Of a stretch of DNA of 64,000 nucleotides, positions 1-11,741 are shown in pieces; position 1 is the stretch's first letter, and every line of letters starts with the position of its first letter. The notes below the pieces were generated by a model. It was not told the DNA's origin. It searched no databases and saw only the letters and a program-made list of their open reading frames with translations. The position numbers and the translations under genes are program-made. Source of the stretch: Liolophura sinensis (taxonomy: Eukaryota > Mollusca > Polyplacophora > Chitonida > Chitonidae); contig NC_088300.1 in the NCBI RefSeq assembly GCF_032854445.1, positions 75,447,005-75,511,004 on the forward strand, written 5' to 3'.

Positions 1-277
1 TATACAGCGAGCACATGTAGGTGGTATATACCGAACACATGTAGGTGGTATACTGCGAGCACATGTAGGTGGTATATACCGAGCACATGTAGGTGGTATA
101 TACCGAGCACATGTAGGTGATATACAGCGAGCACATGTAGGTGGTATATACCGAGCACATGTAGGTGGTATACAGCGAGCACATGTAGGTGGTATACAGC
201 GAGCACATGTAGGTGGTATATACCGAGCACATGTAGGTGGTATACAATGAGCACATGTAGGTGGTATACACCGAGCA
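1..277. repeat. 24-bp minisatellite, about 11.5 copies
   Basis: Exact 24-bp head-to-tail units, each containing gagcacatgtaggtgg after a variable tatacagc/tatatacc start. Eleven full copies fill 1-264 and a partial one follows. Copies differ by a few substitutions only, with no length change. The array probably continues past the left edge. The unit is eight codons long, so no frame is interrupted by length. Confidence 0.95.
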
Positions 278-399
278 GGCGTTTAACTCTAATTAAGGAA
301 ATAAATATGTTTGTCTGGTACATACTCACTTTTTTAGCTGCTTTTAGCTTAATGGAGTTGTTCTGGTTGAGGATGAGATTTCTTGTTGTTGAGGATTGT

Positions 400-535
400 G
401 TTCTTGTTGCATATCATGGTGTTCTTGTTGCAGAAGATGGTCTTTTTAATTTTGAGGATGGCGTTCTTCTTACTGGAGATGGTGTTTTTGTTGAGAATGG
501 TGTCCTTGGAGTTGACGGATGGTGTTCTTGTTGTT
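400..535. repeat. Degenerate ~21-bp repeat (gtgttcttgttg...atg)
   Basis: About six imperfect units of 18-22 bp, each built on gtgttcttgttg and ending near gatg. They keep an open frame from 247 to 540 that runs on from the preceding 24-bp array. I read this as repeat-driven openness, not a gene. The last units lie inside the 577-bp duplication. Confidence 0.6.
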
Positions 536-1637
536 GTTGAGGATGCTATTCTTCTTGTTCGAAAGGTGTATTCTTGAAATGCATCGCACGAGACTATTTT
601 AAAGCAGAATCCTGTGTATTCATAAATGAGCTAGTTACAAAAATACTGTATAGTTTGTATTCACTTGATGTTAACTTTCGTTTATACATGTCTGGGCTGG
701 CAATATGCGATTTGTAATTACATTAATTATAAATGCTTAGCTAATTGAAGCTTAATGAGCACTTAACTACATATACACTGGTAGACTAATGGCCAGAAGA
801 ATTGTTTATTTGGAAAATATGTATCGGCAAGGAGTTTACACAGAGACCAGCATGACATTCATTATTACATATGCAGACGTAGTTGTCCACAAACGTGCCT
901 GAAATATATCCAGTCTATGAGTATTAGTGCTGAAACTGGTATCACTGCTCCAAATGGAACGTTTTTATTTGTTGAATTCATTAATTTGATTTTTACAGTA
1001 CTCAAGAATGGTTCAGTTTATGTGACGGTGGCCAGGTATATATAGGTGGAGGAAACTAGGGTTTTTGTTGAGAATGGTGTCCTTGGAGTTGACGGATGGT
1101 GTTCTTGTTGTTGTTGAGGATGCTATTCTTCTTGTTCGAAAGGTGTATTCTTGAAATGCATCGCACGAGACTATTTTAAAGCAGAATCCTGTGTATTCAT
1201 AAATGAGCTAGTTACAAAAATACTGTATAGTTTGTATTCACTTGATGTTAACTTTCGTTTATACATGTCTGGGCTGGCAATATGCGATTTGTAATTACAT
1301 TAATTATAAATGCTTAGCTAATTGAAGCTTAATGAGCACTTAACTACATATACACTGGTAGACTAATGGCCAGAAGAATTGTTTATTTGGAAAATATGTA
1401 TCGGCAAGGAGTTTACACAGAGACCAGCATGACATTCATTATTACATATGCAGACGTAGTTGTCCACAAACGTGCCTGAAATATATCCAGTCTATGAGTA
1501 TTAGTGCTGAAACTGGTATCACTGCTCCAAATGGAACGTTTTTATTTGTTGAATTCATTAATTTGATTTTTACAGTACTCAAGAATGGTTCAGTTTATGT
1601 GACGGTGGCCAGGTATATATAGGTGGAGGAAACTAGG
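484..1637. repeat. Perfect 577-bp tandem duplication (484-1060 and 1061-1637)
   Basis: The stretch starting gtttttgttgagaatggtg at 484 and ending ggaggaaactagg at 1060 is repeated immediately from 1061 to 1637. I saw no mismatch on reading the copies line against line. No coding potential is visible. Such identity in a neutral region implies either a very recent duplication or an assembly artefact from overlapping contig ends. Each copy ends in a diverged minus-strand fragment resembling the gtacggcgtaaaacacc SINE family. Confidence 0.93.
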
Positions 1638-1644
1638 GTGAACC

Positions 1645-2335
1645 ATCGGCATTTACCAGGTATACATGTATCAGTTATCTCAGAGTAATTATCGCCATTT
1701 ATCAGGTTCATGTACCGGTTATGTCAGAGTTTCCACTTCCTTTTACCACATATACATGTGCAAGTTATCTCAGAATAATTACCTTCTTTTGGCAAGTACA
1801 AGTAGGCCTACAAATCCTCTCAGAGTAATTACCGCCTTTTTCCAGGTTCATGTACTGGTTATGTCAGAGTATCCACTGCCTTTTAGCACATATACATGTG
1901 CCAGTTATCTCAGAGTAATTACCACTTTTTAAAGGTACATGCACCAGTCCTCTCAGAGTAAACCACTGCCTTTCACCAGGTACATGTACCAGTCCTCTCA
2001 GAGTAATTACTGCCTTTTATCAGGTTCATGTACCGGTTATGTCAGAGTATCCACTGCCTTTTACCACGTATACATGTGCAAGTTATCTCAGAGTAATTAC
2101 CGTCTTTTACCAAGTACATGTACCAATCCCCTCAGAGTAATTACGGCCTTTTACAAGGTACATGCACCAGTTATCTCAGAGTAGTTACCACCTTTTACCA
2201 GGCTCGTGTACTGGTTATGTCAGAGTATCCACTTCCTTTTAGAACATATACATGTACCAGTTCTCTCAGAGTAATTACCGCCATTTACCAGGTACAAGTA
2301 CCAGTCGTCTCAGAGTAAACCACCGCTTTTACGAG
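1645..2335. repeat. ~45-bp minisatellite, about 15 copies
   Basis: Units of 43-50 bp with the shared core ctcagagtaattaccgcc followed by an accaggtacatgtac segment. Every few units a variant reads ggttatgtcagagtatccac, giving a higher-order period. No gene is seen; short open frames on the plus strand follow the repeat. Confidence 0.9.
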
Positions 2336-2680
2336 CTGCAATAAGGAATTTAGAATGCTGGAGTTATTCTCGGTGTTTCCGTTCTGGTTAAACGACCAAA
2401 CGTGAAGGGTGTTGATATATTGCACGTCGGCACATAACATGTACTGTCACAGACATTCATGATCACATAGCTTAATATCCGCCAAGTGTAATTAATTTTT
2501 AATCTGCTTGCAGAATGAATACAGAGTCACTCGAGCCTGAGGTGATGTGACTGACGGCAACTTACCGTTATATACGCCTGCCGTGTTCGGATTTGGGAAC
2601 TGCGGTCCTTTTATGCCTCAAACAGAGGAAATATATACAGAGTACTGTCTAAAAAGATAAGATAGTCTTCATGATATTTG

Positions 2681-3008
2681 CATAGTTGGTAGAGCGTCCG
2701 CTTCGGGAGCGGTAGATGGACGGGTCAATCCTGGGTCGAGTCACGCCTAAGACCTTTAAGAAGGAAGCCGTAGCTTCCTTGCTTGGCGTTCAGCATGAAA
2801 GGGATAGTGCAACGACTGGTTGACCCGTATCAGTATAATGGCTCGAACCTTCGGTTAGGCGTCTCCGTGAAGCAGCACTGGATAAAAGAGCGGTGGAAAT
2901 CCGTCGTGCAACAGGAGGTACATCACATGCACTCTAAGGATTCGTCGTCATATGACTGAAAATTGTTAAGTACGACGTTAAACTCCAAGCACTCACTCAT
3001 TCACTCAC
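2681..3008 (+). mobile_element. tRNA-derived SINE (type B), full length
   Basis: The head resembles a tRNA: an A-box-like tagttggtagagcg, an anticodon-arm-like cgcttcgggagcg (CGG in the loop, proline-like) and a B-box-like gggtcgagtcac. The body follows, then a tail with gtcatatgactgaaaattg and gtacgacgttaaac, ending in cactcactcattcactcac. It is flanked by a 12-bp target-site duplication tcatgatatttg at 2669-2680 and 3009-3020. It has no coding capacity and would depend on a LINE. Related copies lie at 16019-16319 and 26458-26762 in the opposite orientation. Confidence 0.9.
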
Positions 3009-3020
3009 TCATGATATTTG

Positions 3021-4332
3021 TTTTTTAGGCGTAATTGTTGTTTATAATAGCGCACTCTTTCGCTCCAATCGTCTTTTTTTTGTTTTTTGTTTTTTTTTTA
3101 GATAAATTTCCCTACGACAAGAGAATTGTAAAAAATCGGAAGACAGGCAGCTAGAAACTCTCCGAATGAACCCACTAAACTATTTTGAAATAAAAATGAC
3201 AACAGCGTGCATGTAGCGTGTACAGAAGCCATCGAAGTCCGTGAAGTTCTTTATGTGCTCCGAACTATTACGGGCCAGTAATCTCTGCCACATTGCCAAG
3301 ATAGCCCATGCTGAAAGAAATAGTGTTGTGATATATGGGTGTATTAATTTTGTGAAGCGGAGGCAAGCTTTGTGAGCATAGAAATGTCCGTGGTACCGAT
3401 GTGTCTGATTGCATTGGACCAAGAAAACCTCCGAAATGCGCTTTGATTGTCAACGATTTATCATGCTGGGCGGTGCGAATAAATTAACTAAAAACTGACC
3501 CCACCCTTTCCCTATAGTTTAATTTAAATTTAAATTAAGACAACGAATAGGATTGTGATTAGAAATGTTTATATCTAGAACTTCGTTCGCATATCTGACG
3601 ACACTATCTCAAGATGTGAACAGCTTGCACTTGTACCAACCACGTGAATTTTACCACGGTTCAATATTTTCAAGCAATTCTGATACGATATTGACTTGAT
3701 TTTTTGTCCTTTACATGAATACAGGAAAGTTCGTTTATGAAAAAAAAAATCCATCAAGAAGTTAGGCCTATCATTTTATCTACTGCTAAAAGTCCGAATA
3801 TTTCGCACTAGCAGGGGGACTGATTAACACCATGCTCAACCGATTTTACTTATATGAGGTGGTGCCTGTTATTGTGGGAGGAAACCGGGTAAACAGGCGG
3901 ACTTCACAACCATGCTGGGTGGTGGATTTGTCCATGTATAAGCATTAGTCTACTCGGTAGTTGAAAACTGTGCCACTTTGTCATGTAACAGACCGAATTC
4001 CTGAAGTGATGACTATAAAAGAAAAATAAGGGAAACAGGAAAACAACTCAGCCATTTTGCATAACACAGTGATCTATCACAGGGATACTCCTAGCAAGGC
4101 AGCGGAAGAAAGCTTTGGCTTCTAGCTTTATTCTCTGTTCATAAAGTATTTGCACAAACTACAAGGGGAAGTACAGGAAACATCTTCAGCCATCGCTCTC
4201 CCAGATTATGTTTTGATCTCTAGTGGTACAGCTCCTTCAGCCACAAACTCTACGTATTCTGGAAACACATTCGACAGAATTTTAGAAGATCACCAAGTGT
4301 TTATCTAAGAAAGAGGTATTTCTCCTAGGCCC
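3021..4332. other. No gene recognised
   Basis: AT-rich sequence with a T-rich run near 3068-3100. Around 3855-3935 there is a possible old, minus-strand fragment of the gtacggcgtaaaacacc SINE (gggaggaaaccgggtaaac). The last few hundred bases may be decayed upstream parts of the retroelement that follows. Confidence 0.5.
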
Positions 4333-4660
4333 GCGACCATGAAGATTTGACCAAAATATACTGGATACCCAAAATGCACAAAACACCATATAAGGCCAGA
4401 TTTATATCTGGGTCCAGATCATGGACGGCTGCTGCCCACGTTGTTAACAAAAGCTCTGCAGGAAGTTAGAACAGGTGTTGTTGAGTTATCAAAAACTCCG
4501 ATGTACAACACGTGTATGCTAAACAATGTAAAGAGACTGACAGAATAAATCCATCTGAACGGTCCAGTGGAGTATAAACACGTATCCACATGGAACTTCT
4601 CGATTCTGTACACAATTATACCTCATCAAAATTTAATGCGGCGCCTCAGTAAGCTATTTG
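4333..4660 (+). pseudogene. Reverse-transcriptase remnant, Penelope-like retroelement
   Basis: From 4333 one frame reads RDHEDLTKIYW-IPKMHKTPYKARFISGS, resembling the PKxHKxPYxARFI block of Penelope-like reverse transcriptases. A shift to the +1-type frame near 4430 continues with LPTLLTKALQEV, like the conserved segment that follows in this family. From 4591 a third segment reads WNFSILYTIIPHQN, matching the family's DFSTLYTTIPH motif. Several frameshifts and stops separate these blocks and the catalytic region with the paired aspartates is not recognisable downstream, so this is a dead fragment. Assignment rests on recalled family motifs, not on a search. Other reverse transcriptases are less likely because the PKxHK and LYTTIPH pair is characteristic of this group. 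Confidence 0.75.
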
Positions 4661-4929
4661 GTTATGGTGTTTCAAAAGACGGGCTACCATTTCATAAATA
4701 TCAGACCTCACAAGACATTTTTAGTTCGAAACCATGGATATTATTCAGGTTGTTCAGGTTACCTTTTTGAGATGGTTTCTAGAATTACTCGAATTTCCGA
4801 TTTTTAATATCTATCAGACTGGACAGCGGGCATATACGTATCCCATCATTTTACTTTATGATTGTTGTTCGCAAATGGTTTACCGTCGCTTTCCACTTTT
4901 GTCGGTTAGCATGGTACATGATTTGGACA

Positions 4930-5200
4930 CTGGTTACTTTCCATCATCATTGAAAACTGCTGACTGCTTCTATTGGTACGAATTCTAATGCTGTACTTTA
5001 TATTTCACCTACCGGTACATGCTTAGTTCTATGGTAGTTTTTGTGCTGAACGTTGTTTTTTGAACTTGGTCGTGTGGTTATTCACCCACAACATCCGTTT
5101 TGGCTGATGGAATGTCTGGTTTGAGGCCTGTTATTGACCTACAACATCCGTTTTGGCTGATGGAATGTCTGGTTTGAGGCCTTGGGCAGGGAATGTGTAG
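4930..5200. repeat. Dispersed paralogous segment, partner at 18765-18965
   Basis: The stretch around tgaaaactgctgactgcttc and the following ~200 bp resembles 18765-18965 (tgaaaactgttgattgctt...), both continuing to a catccgttttg/cgtccattttg segment. It follows the reverse-transcriptase remnant, so it may be the 3' part of the same retroelement family. Confidence 0.5.
5087..5192. repeat. Two tandem copies of a ~53-bp unit
   Basis: The sequence acaacatccgttttggctga followed by tggaatgtctggtttgaggcc occurs twice in direct succession (starting near 5088 and 5141). Confidence 0.85.
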
Positions 5201-5706
5201 ATTCCCTGCCCTCAGTACGTGTGTTGTTTTCGTGACAATAACTCCTCGATGACGCTAGTTTGCACAGTTTAACACTCGTCGTACAATCAACTATCTATCT
5301 GCTGGTGATCTTTTTTAGCCACTAACTGAATATTACCGGATACTGCCTATAAGAAGGCAATGGTAAAATCTGGTGGTAAATGGTGGGATGTTCAATTTCT
5401 GGTAACAAGAACATTAACTCAGAACCTATATAATCCAGAGATAGGTCCTTAGTGATGTACTTGTCTCCCTTGATATGGCCCGCCATGGGCATTTATAAAA
5501 TTCAGGGATTGTACACTGGCCTACGTATATGCACAGGGCCTGTGGAAACGAGTTGTGAGTGTTTATGGCGAGGGACAGGGTGGGGGTGGGTGATGGTGCG
5601 GGAGTGATCATCCTGTGTAAAGTATCTATAAGTATCGGAATAAAACATACAACCGATCATACAAAATAAGTCAACATTTCGACCTTGGGTCGAATAGATC
5701 AGATTG

Positions 5707-5830
5707 TTTCTCCCCAGTGTAGGTTTCAGTCACGAATGTGACGTCAGTCAGTCCGTAAATAGACAGTGTCACAAGGTGACCAAGTGTTCGTGACGGAGGG
5801 ATTTACACCTTCACAGGAAGTATTTAAGGG
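5707..5830. repeat. Dispersed repeat, partner at 15178-15300
   Basis: The block tgtaggtttcagtcacgaat gtgacgtcagtcagtccg with the following atagacagtgtcacaaggtg is nearly repeated near 15183-15250. Both continue into gtgttcgtgac and a tgacaggaagt/cacaggaagt motif. Family unknown. Confidence 0.7.
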
Positions 5831-6423
5831 CGAAGGTCAGGGACTGGAAAACAATCCTACTTTTCGAACATCAGCCTAACATTAAGCCTATTAACTGGGA
5901 TTTTTTTTTATATAGTCACAGTTTCTCAGAATGATTTTAGAGTGAATTACGTTGCATACAATGGTGTAGGCTACTACTTGATGGTGGTGTCAGAAGGGTG
6001 TTATGTACATACCCATATTAGAAAATACGGGCTGAAGACCTTATCCGGGGAACACCATTGCAGTCTTCGCGCCGTCGAGATGCAAGGAAACTGGGCAATG
6101 TTTTTTTTTTTTTTGGACTACGCCAACTCGTCACTTTTACTCGATATTGCGACAGTGCAAGATTTGAACTTAAAATGCCACCTTCTGTTCAAGTGTAAGC
6201 GCTTGCTTACAGGAGAAACTCTCTTTTAGCCGTTCTGATTTTAATTGTAGGTATCTGATTACTGTAATTTGTAAACGGCGCATGTACAAAAAGAATAAGC
6301 GTTGTCGCCCCGTTGTCGTTGTCGCCCCATCAGTTAAGCCAGAGAACCACGACATCTCACATCAAAATGGTGTTCTTTCCGTCTTCGTTACAAACCACAA
6401 CAGGTCGACATTTTACAGTTAAA
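5831..6423. other. No gene recognised
   Basis: AT-rich sequence with a T tract at about 6099-6114. Short open frames are unsupported. Confidence 0.5.
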
Positions 6424-6842
6424 TTTGCTTTGGCGCGCTGTCGACCCTCGCATTTCAAAAGTAAGTAGATGTGCCAAATTAAATAGCAATATGCAGCGTT
6501 TCTATCCTGTTCAAGCAGAGACTAGACGGAGCGATGGTCGCTATGGGCTTTCATGTTCAACAGGCTTGGGTGAATTTCACCACCAGACATGCGACGAAAA
6601 GTATATATGTTGTTTTTATTCAATGTAACTCCTGGCCCTGTAAAAATTAAAGGAAAATCGTTTCAATGCTTTTCAAATGGACCATAAAAGGACAGTCAAA
6701 ACAGATGTAATCGGGAGTATCGAATAGAAAAAGGTGATGAGATCACAATGGTGTAGAATGATCACAGAGGAAGGAAATGGTAATGGATCTATTATATTTG
6801 ATTTGTTAACGAGATATAAGTATAACGTATAGTCCACTAACG
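6424..6842 (+). repeat. Left arm of a large inverted repeat
   Basis: This ~419-bp arm, from tgctttggcgcgctgtcgac to tatagtccactaacg, is the reverse complement of 7259-7678 with only scattered mismatches. The inner 416 bp (6843-7258) is unpaired. If transcribed, the RNA could fold into a long hairpin. The structure fits a foldback-type element or a non-autonomous DNA transposon with long inverted ends. No target-site duplication was found at the outer edges and no transposase is present. Confidence 0.9.
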
Positions 6843-7258
6843 TATAGCCCACTAACAGAGATATCGGCCACGCGGAAAAGTGGCTGATATTCGATAATTA
6901 AATCATTAAATGAAGGTCAAAATGTCTCTAGCCTACCAGTGCCAGTGACAGAACAGACAAAGTTTTGCGTTGTATTAAGTGACATAAATCAATAATTAGA
7001 GACTCATCAACGGAGGCAGGTGTACTATATGACGTGTTCACTGTCAGCTGTAACTCGTGCTGACATCTGTATACCTACGCTTCAAATGAACAAGGCCGGG
7101 TCATACTTTATAAAGGCTAGAGTCTTAAGTCTCCCACACAGAAGATTTCCGTCTATATTAAATAACTGTATCTTTTCAAAAAGTTTTGCCGGAGCCTTAA
7201 CACAATACAGAAAAGATTAAATAACATCTTTAAGGTTTATAGACAAAGTGAAAACCAC
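6843..7258. other. Loop between the inverted-repeat arms
   Basis: AT-rich spacer of 416 bp, beginning with a second near-copy of the arm end (cgtatagcccactaac). A short frame at 7020-7220 has no recognisable domain. Confidence 0.6.
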
Positions 7259-7678
7259 CGTTAGTGGACTATACGTTATTCTTATATCTCGTTATCAAAT
7301 CAAATATAATAGATCCATTACCATTTCCTTCCTCTGTGATCATTCTACACCATTGTGATCTCATCACCTTTTTCTATTCGATACTCCCGCCTACATCTGT
7401 TTTGACTGTCCTTTTATGGTCCATTTGAAAAGCATTGAAACGATTTTCCTTTGATTTTTACAGGGCCAGGGGTTACATTGAATGAAAACAACATATATAC
7501 TTTTCGTCGCATGTCTGGTGGTGAAATTCCCCAAGCCTGTTGAACATGAAAGCCCATAGCGACCATCGCTCCGTCTAGTCTCTGCTTGAACAGGATAGAA
7601 ACGCTGCATATTGCTGTTAAATTTGGCACATCTACTTCCTTTTGAAATACGAGGGTCGACAAAGCGCCAAACCAAATG
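7259..7678 (-). repeat. Right arm of the large inverted repeat
   Basis: Reverse complement of 6424-6842. Read on the minus strand it keeps an open frame (continuing to 7759) that the left arm does not fully share, because of indels. That argues against selection on a protein. Confidence 0.9.
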
Positions 7679-8059
7679 AAAAGATTTCATTCTGTCAGAT
7701 TGGTCGAAAAATAATGCTTTCCTGCATATTTTTATTCTTAGTTTTACAACATGCAACAAACCAATGTATATGTGTTTGAAATAAAATGCCTACTTTTGTA
7801 TCGTCATATACAACCAACTGAAAATGCTGTATAACGTTCATTTCGGTCAATTTGATGCAGTTTTGGACCCTTCCAAAACCTGATTTAGGGATGAAGGAAG
7901 TTGTTCCCCAGAACACAATTTGCACAGGATCTGGATCTCAGTACTTATAACCTTTGTGCAAAAGATCTTTTTGATGCAAAACTTACTTTATGGTTGAAAC
8001 AATTTTACGAAAATTCTTTGACATATTAATATTGAATAAAAAAACCCTGTGTCATATGA

Positions 8060-8282
8060 TTTATTTATTGATTGGAGTTTTTCGCCGTACCCAAGAGTAT
8101 TTCATTTATACGACAGTGGCCAGCATCATGGTGGGGGAACCCTAGAAGAACACGGAGGAAACCCACGATTCTCCACAGGCTGCTGGCGGATCTTCCCACG
8201 TACTATCGGAGAGAAAGCTGCACTGCGATCGCATTGGTGAGAGGTTTCTGGGTAATTGCGCAGCGCTGGTACGCTAATCACA
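8060..8282 (-). mobile_element. SINE type A, near full length, B-box region deleted
   Basis: Read on the minus strand this is the type A SINE: part of the tRNA-like head (aatgcgatcgcagtgc), then gtgggaagatccgccag, the cataatgctggcc-type segment and the end with gtacggcgaaaaactcc. Compared with the copy at 40104-40355, it lacks the first ~20 bp and the B-box segment, so it cannot be transcribed from its own promoter. Confidence 0.8.
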
Positions 8283-8344
8283 AGGCCATGGAAGTCCCGC
8301 GTTGTCAAATGACTGATAATGACTGTTTTCTTATGTAGTTCCAA

Positions 8345-9599
8345 AACTATATATGTCTACCAGACATGCACGTAAACAAACGCTCATCTGATGCGCCAAT
8401 TTTCAGTTTGCCGACAGCCGATGATTGACAGCTATAAGGTAGACATGTTGCTTACTTTAACCCTTTTAATTCAGGCCAATTTTTATGATAAAAAAATGCT
8501 AATTTCAAATCTTAGCACAATTCCGTACATTTCCGAATTAAAAGTATGAACACTGCCGAAGCGCCCATAAAAGTTACATGACCATAGAAGAGTTGGTTGC
8601 TTAGTTATATCCTGCCCACAATGCGTTTTCGATCAGTTTTTGTCATATTTTAGTCCATGAAGTATCCTTTATGGCACAGTGAATTGACGAAATCACTGAG
8701 GAGAACAGTTATAGCACGTTGAGAAAGAGTTAAAATCTTAGTGGCTTTTTTTTTCTTCTTTGGAAATAATTTTGTGTGATTAATGATGTAGGCCAAAGTG
8801 TATTAAATAAGTGTGACCATGAATGAGAATCGATAATTGTTAAGGTATGCTAATACGTATAATATGTGACAACTACACTTACACCGAAATCAGACGTCAA
8901 ACCTGCTTGATAGCACATGTGGTCACGCTTCATTATCTTGGCATGCTACATGTATATGTTATGTATATCGGAATTATAATGCTTAAGGTTACTTTTGCTG
9001 TTTATTTGTTTACTTGAATGGTGTTGTATCGCCATGCTCAAGACTTTTTTTCAGAAGTTACATTTGTTGTTCAAGGATTTCCCCCACTCTATTGGAGTAG
9101 GCTATCTTTTTCGATTTTATGACCTACATCCCTAACACGGATATAGACTCGTCTGAGTGCATAGTAAGAGCTTTAAGGCACACTCTTGTCACATAACAGG
9201 AAAAGAGAAGTAAACAGAACTGAAAAAGAAGTGGCATTTCGAATGTATCATCAACTGTCAATCACAGCCATAGTCAATTTCACTGCTTCAGGTGCAAATT
9301 TTCTGACTCTGGAGCCGATCCCAGCTTTACCACACCAGGTCCTTTGATGAATTAGTATAAAAAGGTTCCACCGTAAACATGGGCGTCTGAACAAGTGCCA
9401 TAAAAAGTAATTTAGAGTGGAGGAATGATAGAGCAGATTGAGAATCTGAGTGTTTGTGAACTTGAGAAGTTCCTAAAGCAAAGAGGTGTCATTTATGCCT
9501 CTGGAAAAGAGTGAGGCAGGTGATCAGTAAGTCACTCTTCACATGACACAGTAGAACTGTTTATACCTGCGATTACAAAAGAGTTCCAACTTGAAACTA
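8345..9599. other. No gene recognised
   Basis: AT-rich sequence with no open frame of note and no repeat that I could place. Confidence 0.5.
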
Positions 9600-9822
9600 C
9601 CCTATTGTCAGTCATGTTGCAACTCGGCACAGTTCTATAACTGCAATATTGAACTGATCTCAGCCTTCACATCTAATTGTATGTCAGTCATGTGGCAAAT
9701 CGGCACAGTTGTACATTGGCATCATGGAACTGACCTGTGTCTTGACATCTAATTGTCAATCACGTTCTCAACTCGGCACAGTTCTACATTGGCATCATGG
9801 ACCTGACCTCTGTCAGTCTTTG
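9600..9822. repeat. Three ~75-bp tandem units
   Basis: Units carry aactcggcacagttctaca followed by ttggcatcatggaactgacc and end in cacatctaattgt. The aactcggcac element recurs near 9620, 9697 and 9770, so the period is 73-77 bp. Confidence 0.85.
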
Positions 9823-11573
9823 TTGTATATAGGTCATTTTCTAGTAGATTTCGGGACAGAATAGGGTTGCAGCGTTTTTAATTAGCTACCAGGTTTCACA
9901 TCTCGTAATTTTTTTTTGTGTCACGTGATGAGCTGTGAATAGAAGGCCTGGCAGAGAAGGTGTCAGCCAATCGCTGTGCCGAAGCTACTCTTGCTCTGCT
10001 CTAATTAACAGAACATCTCAAATACGCTTTACTGCCTTCCAGTGTGTAACATGTTAGTAATTAAACACCCAGCCGTTAAGCCTGCTCAGAAATGTCTGGG
10101 CACGCCACTCGTTTAGGGGCTCTATCAGATAATATAGTACTAGCGAAAGAAACAGATTCGATTTTACCACCGTCACCACTTTACAAATGTCACATATGAT
10201 AAATTCATTTGACATTTTTAAGTCCACACACACTTCATACAGGATAATGACAGTTGAAGAATTGGGCATGGCAGGCAACTTTCGTCGGGAGTGAATAACT
10301 TTTACAGAAACATTCAATTTCTGCAAAGATCTAGTGGCAGTTTTAAAGCTAGCTCTAATTAGTTTTTTGATTATCAACCTTATAGTGTTTATTTACAGAA
10401 CGCGCAGTAGGGCAATGCCTAATAAACCCAAGAGAGATCAAATCACCGCCGCTTCTGTCACGTTTTTCTCTATGGCAAATGTAACGCACAATCTTGTGTA
10501 CTGCAAAGAATCATTACAGAATAAAGGCTTTTTGCGTGCTGTGGAGCAGCCCTCATCTCAGTGATTGCGTCTATGCTCAGGTCCGTCGACAGGAGATCCG
10601 TCAACTTGAAGGGAGGAATAGAAATACTAAACTGAAGAATATTAATGAAATGAGAAATATGAGAAGCTAATTAAGCAAGAATGCATGCGATTATTGAAGG
10701 CTGTTTTGATTCTTGAAGACCAAAAAAAAAAAAAAAATAGAAATTTGACAACCTTGTCAAAAATTGCGGTTAGCTCTAACCATTCAATGCCTGTTCACTT
10801 CCTAAAAATCATCAGCATGTCGTATTTGTGAATTTGAGTGACATCCGAAACATTTCTTTTATACACGTGACACTGAAAAGAGATAAGAGCAATTTTCATT
10901 AATTGGAAGCATGCAGTTGGAGTCATTGTAGAGTATGGCGTTAAATAATCACTAAACCAAGAGAATAACTGGAGAGAATGGCGTTCAACAAACAATTCAA
11001 CAGGCACCATAATAACTGTAAAGTGTGATGCTGAACAACAATCATATAAATAGAATTAACTGCATGCAAACTCCGTTTAGGAAGGAATTAAGCTGTCTCA
11101 GGCGTCTGTCAGGTTACATAGGACAAGAATGGACATACGGGTCTCGAATTTTAAGTGCGTTTAACAGTAATCCTTTTTATGGAAATCAATTATACTCAAA
11201 CGAATTAACACTCAGTCTTCAAGATGTTTTGAAGCCAGTTGGATGGGGATGTACAGTTGCCAGTTGTGGGATCAGAATGGTACATTGGTGGCTACATGCA
11301 TGTAAGCCATATACTTGATGTCTGTGGTAGAAAATGTAGGTCTACAAGCCGGCACGCCGGCATTTATCGGACTGAAAATTTCTTCAACAGTGTCTCATTG
11401 ATACGATCAGGGTTGGGTTTATTGGTGGAGGAAACCGGAGTGCTAAGGGTAAACCATGGTGTAAGTTTTTTGGCAAGTTAGCGAAGAGCTTTCCGATTTG
11501 CTCTTAGTGCTTAGAGTATTACAGACCTAAGTTTAATGTTTAGAGCCTAAGGTACTACATTCCTACATTTGAT

Positions 11574-11741
11574 TTTTTTTTTTTTTTGATTGGTGTTTTA
11601 CGCCGTACTCAAGAATATTTCACTTATACGACGGCGGCCAGCATTATGGTGGGTGGAAACCGGGCAGAGCCCGGGGGAAACCCACGACCATCCGCAGGTT
11701 GCTGAGAGACCTTCTCACGTACGCCCGGAGAGGAAGCCAGC
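11574..11741 (-). mobile_element. SINE type A, 5'-truncated, with 13-bp target-site duplication
   Basis: Minus-strand type A SINE body, from the aggaagccagc end (head missing) to gtacggcgtaaaacacc and a long A tail (T run at 11574-11587). The 13 bp tcctacatttgat occurs at both 11561-11573 and 11742-11754. The target lies at the start of the 36-bp array, so the duplicated bases equal part of the array unit. The site is empty in the paralogous block. Confidence 0.9.

Noticed and set aside
2681-2760. Functional tRNA gene
   Set aside because: A- and B-box-like motifs belong to a SINE head: no intact acceptor stem, a SINE body and tail follow, and target-site duplications flank the whole element.
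10334-10564. 76-codon frame with hydrophobic start
   Set aside because: The matching stretch in the paralogous block (about 20060-20280) has indels that break the frame, so it is not conserved as protein.
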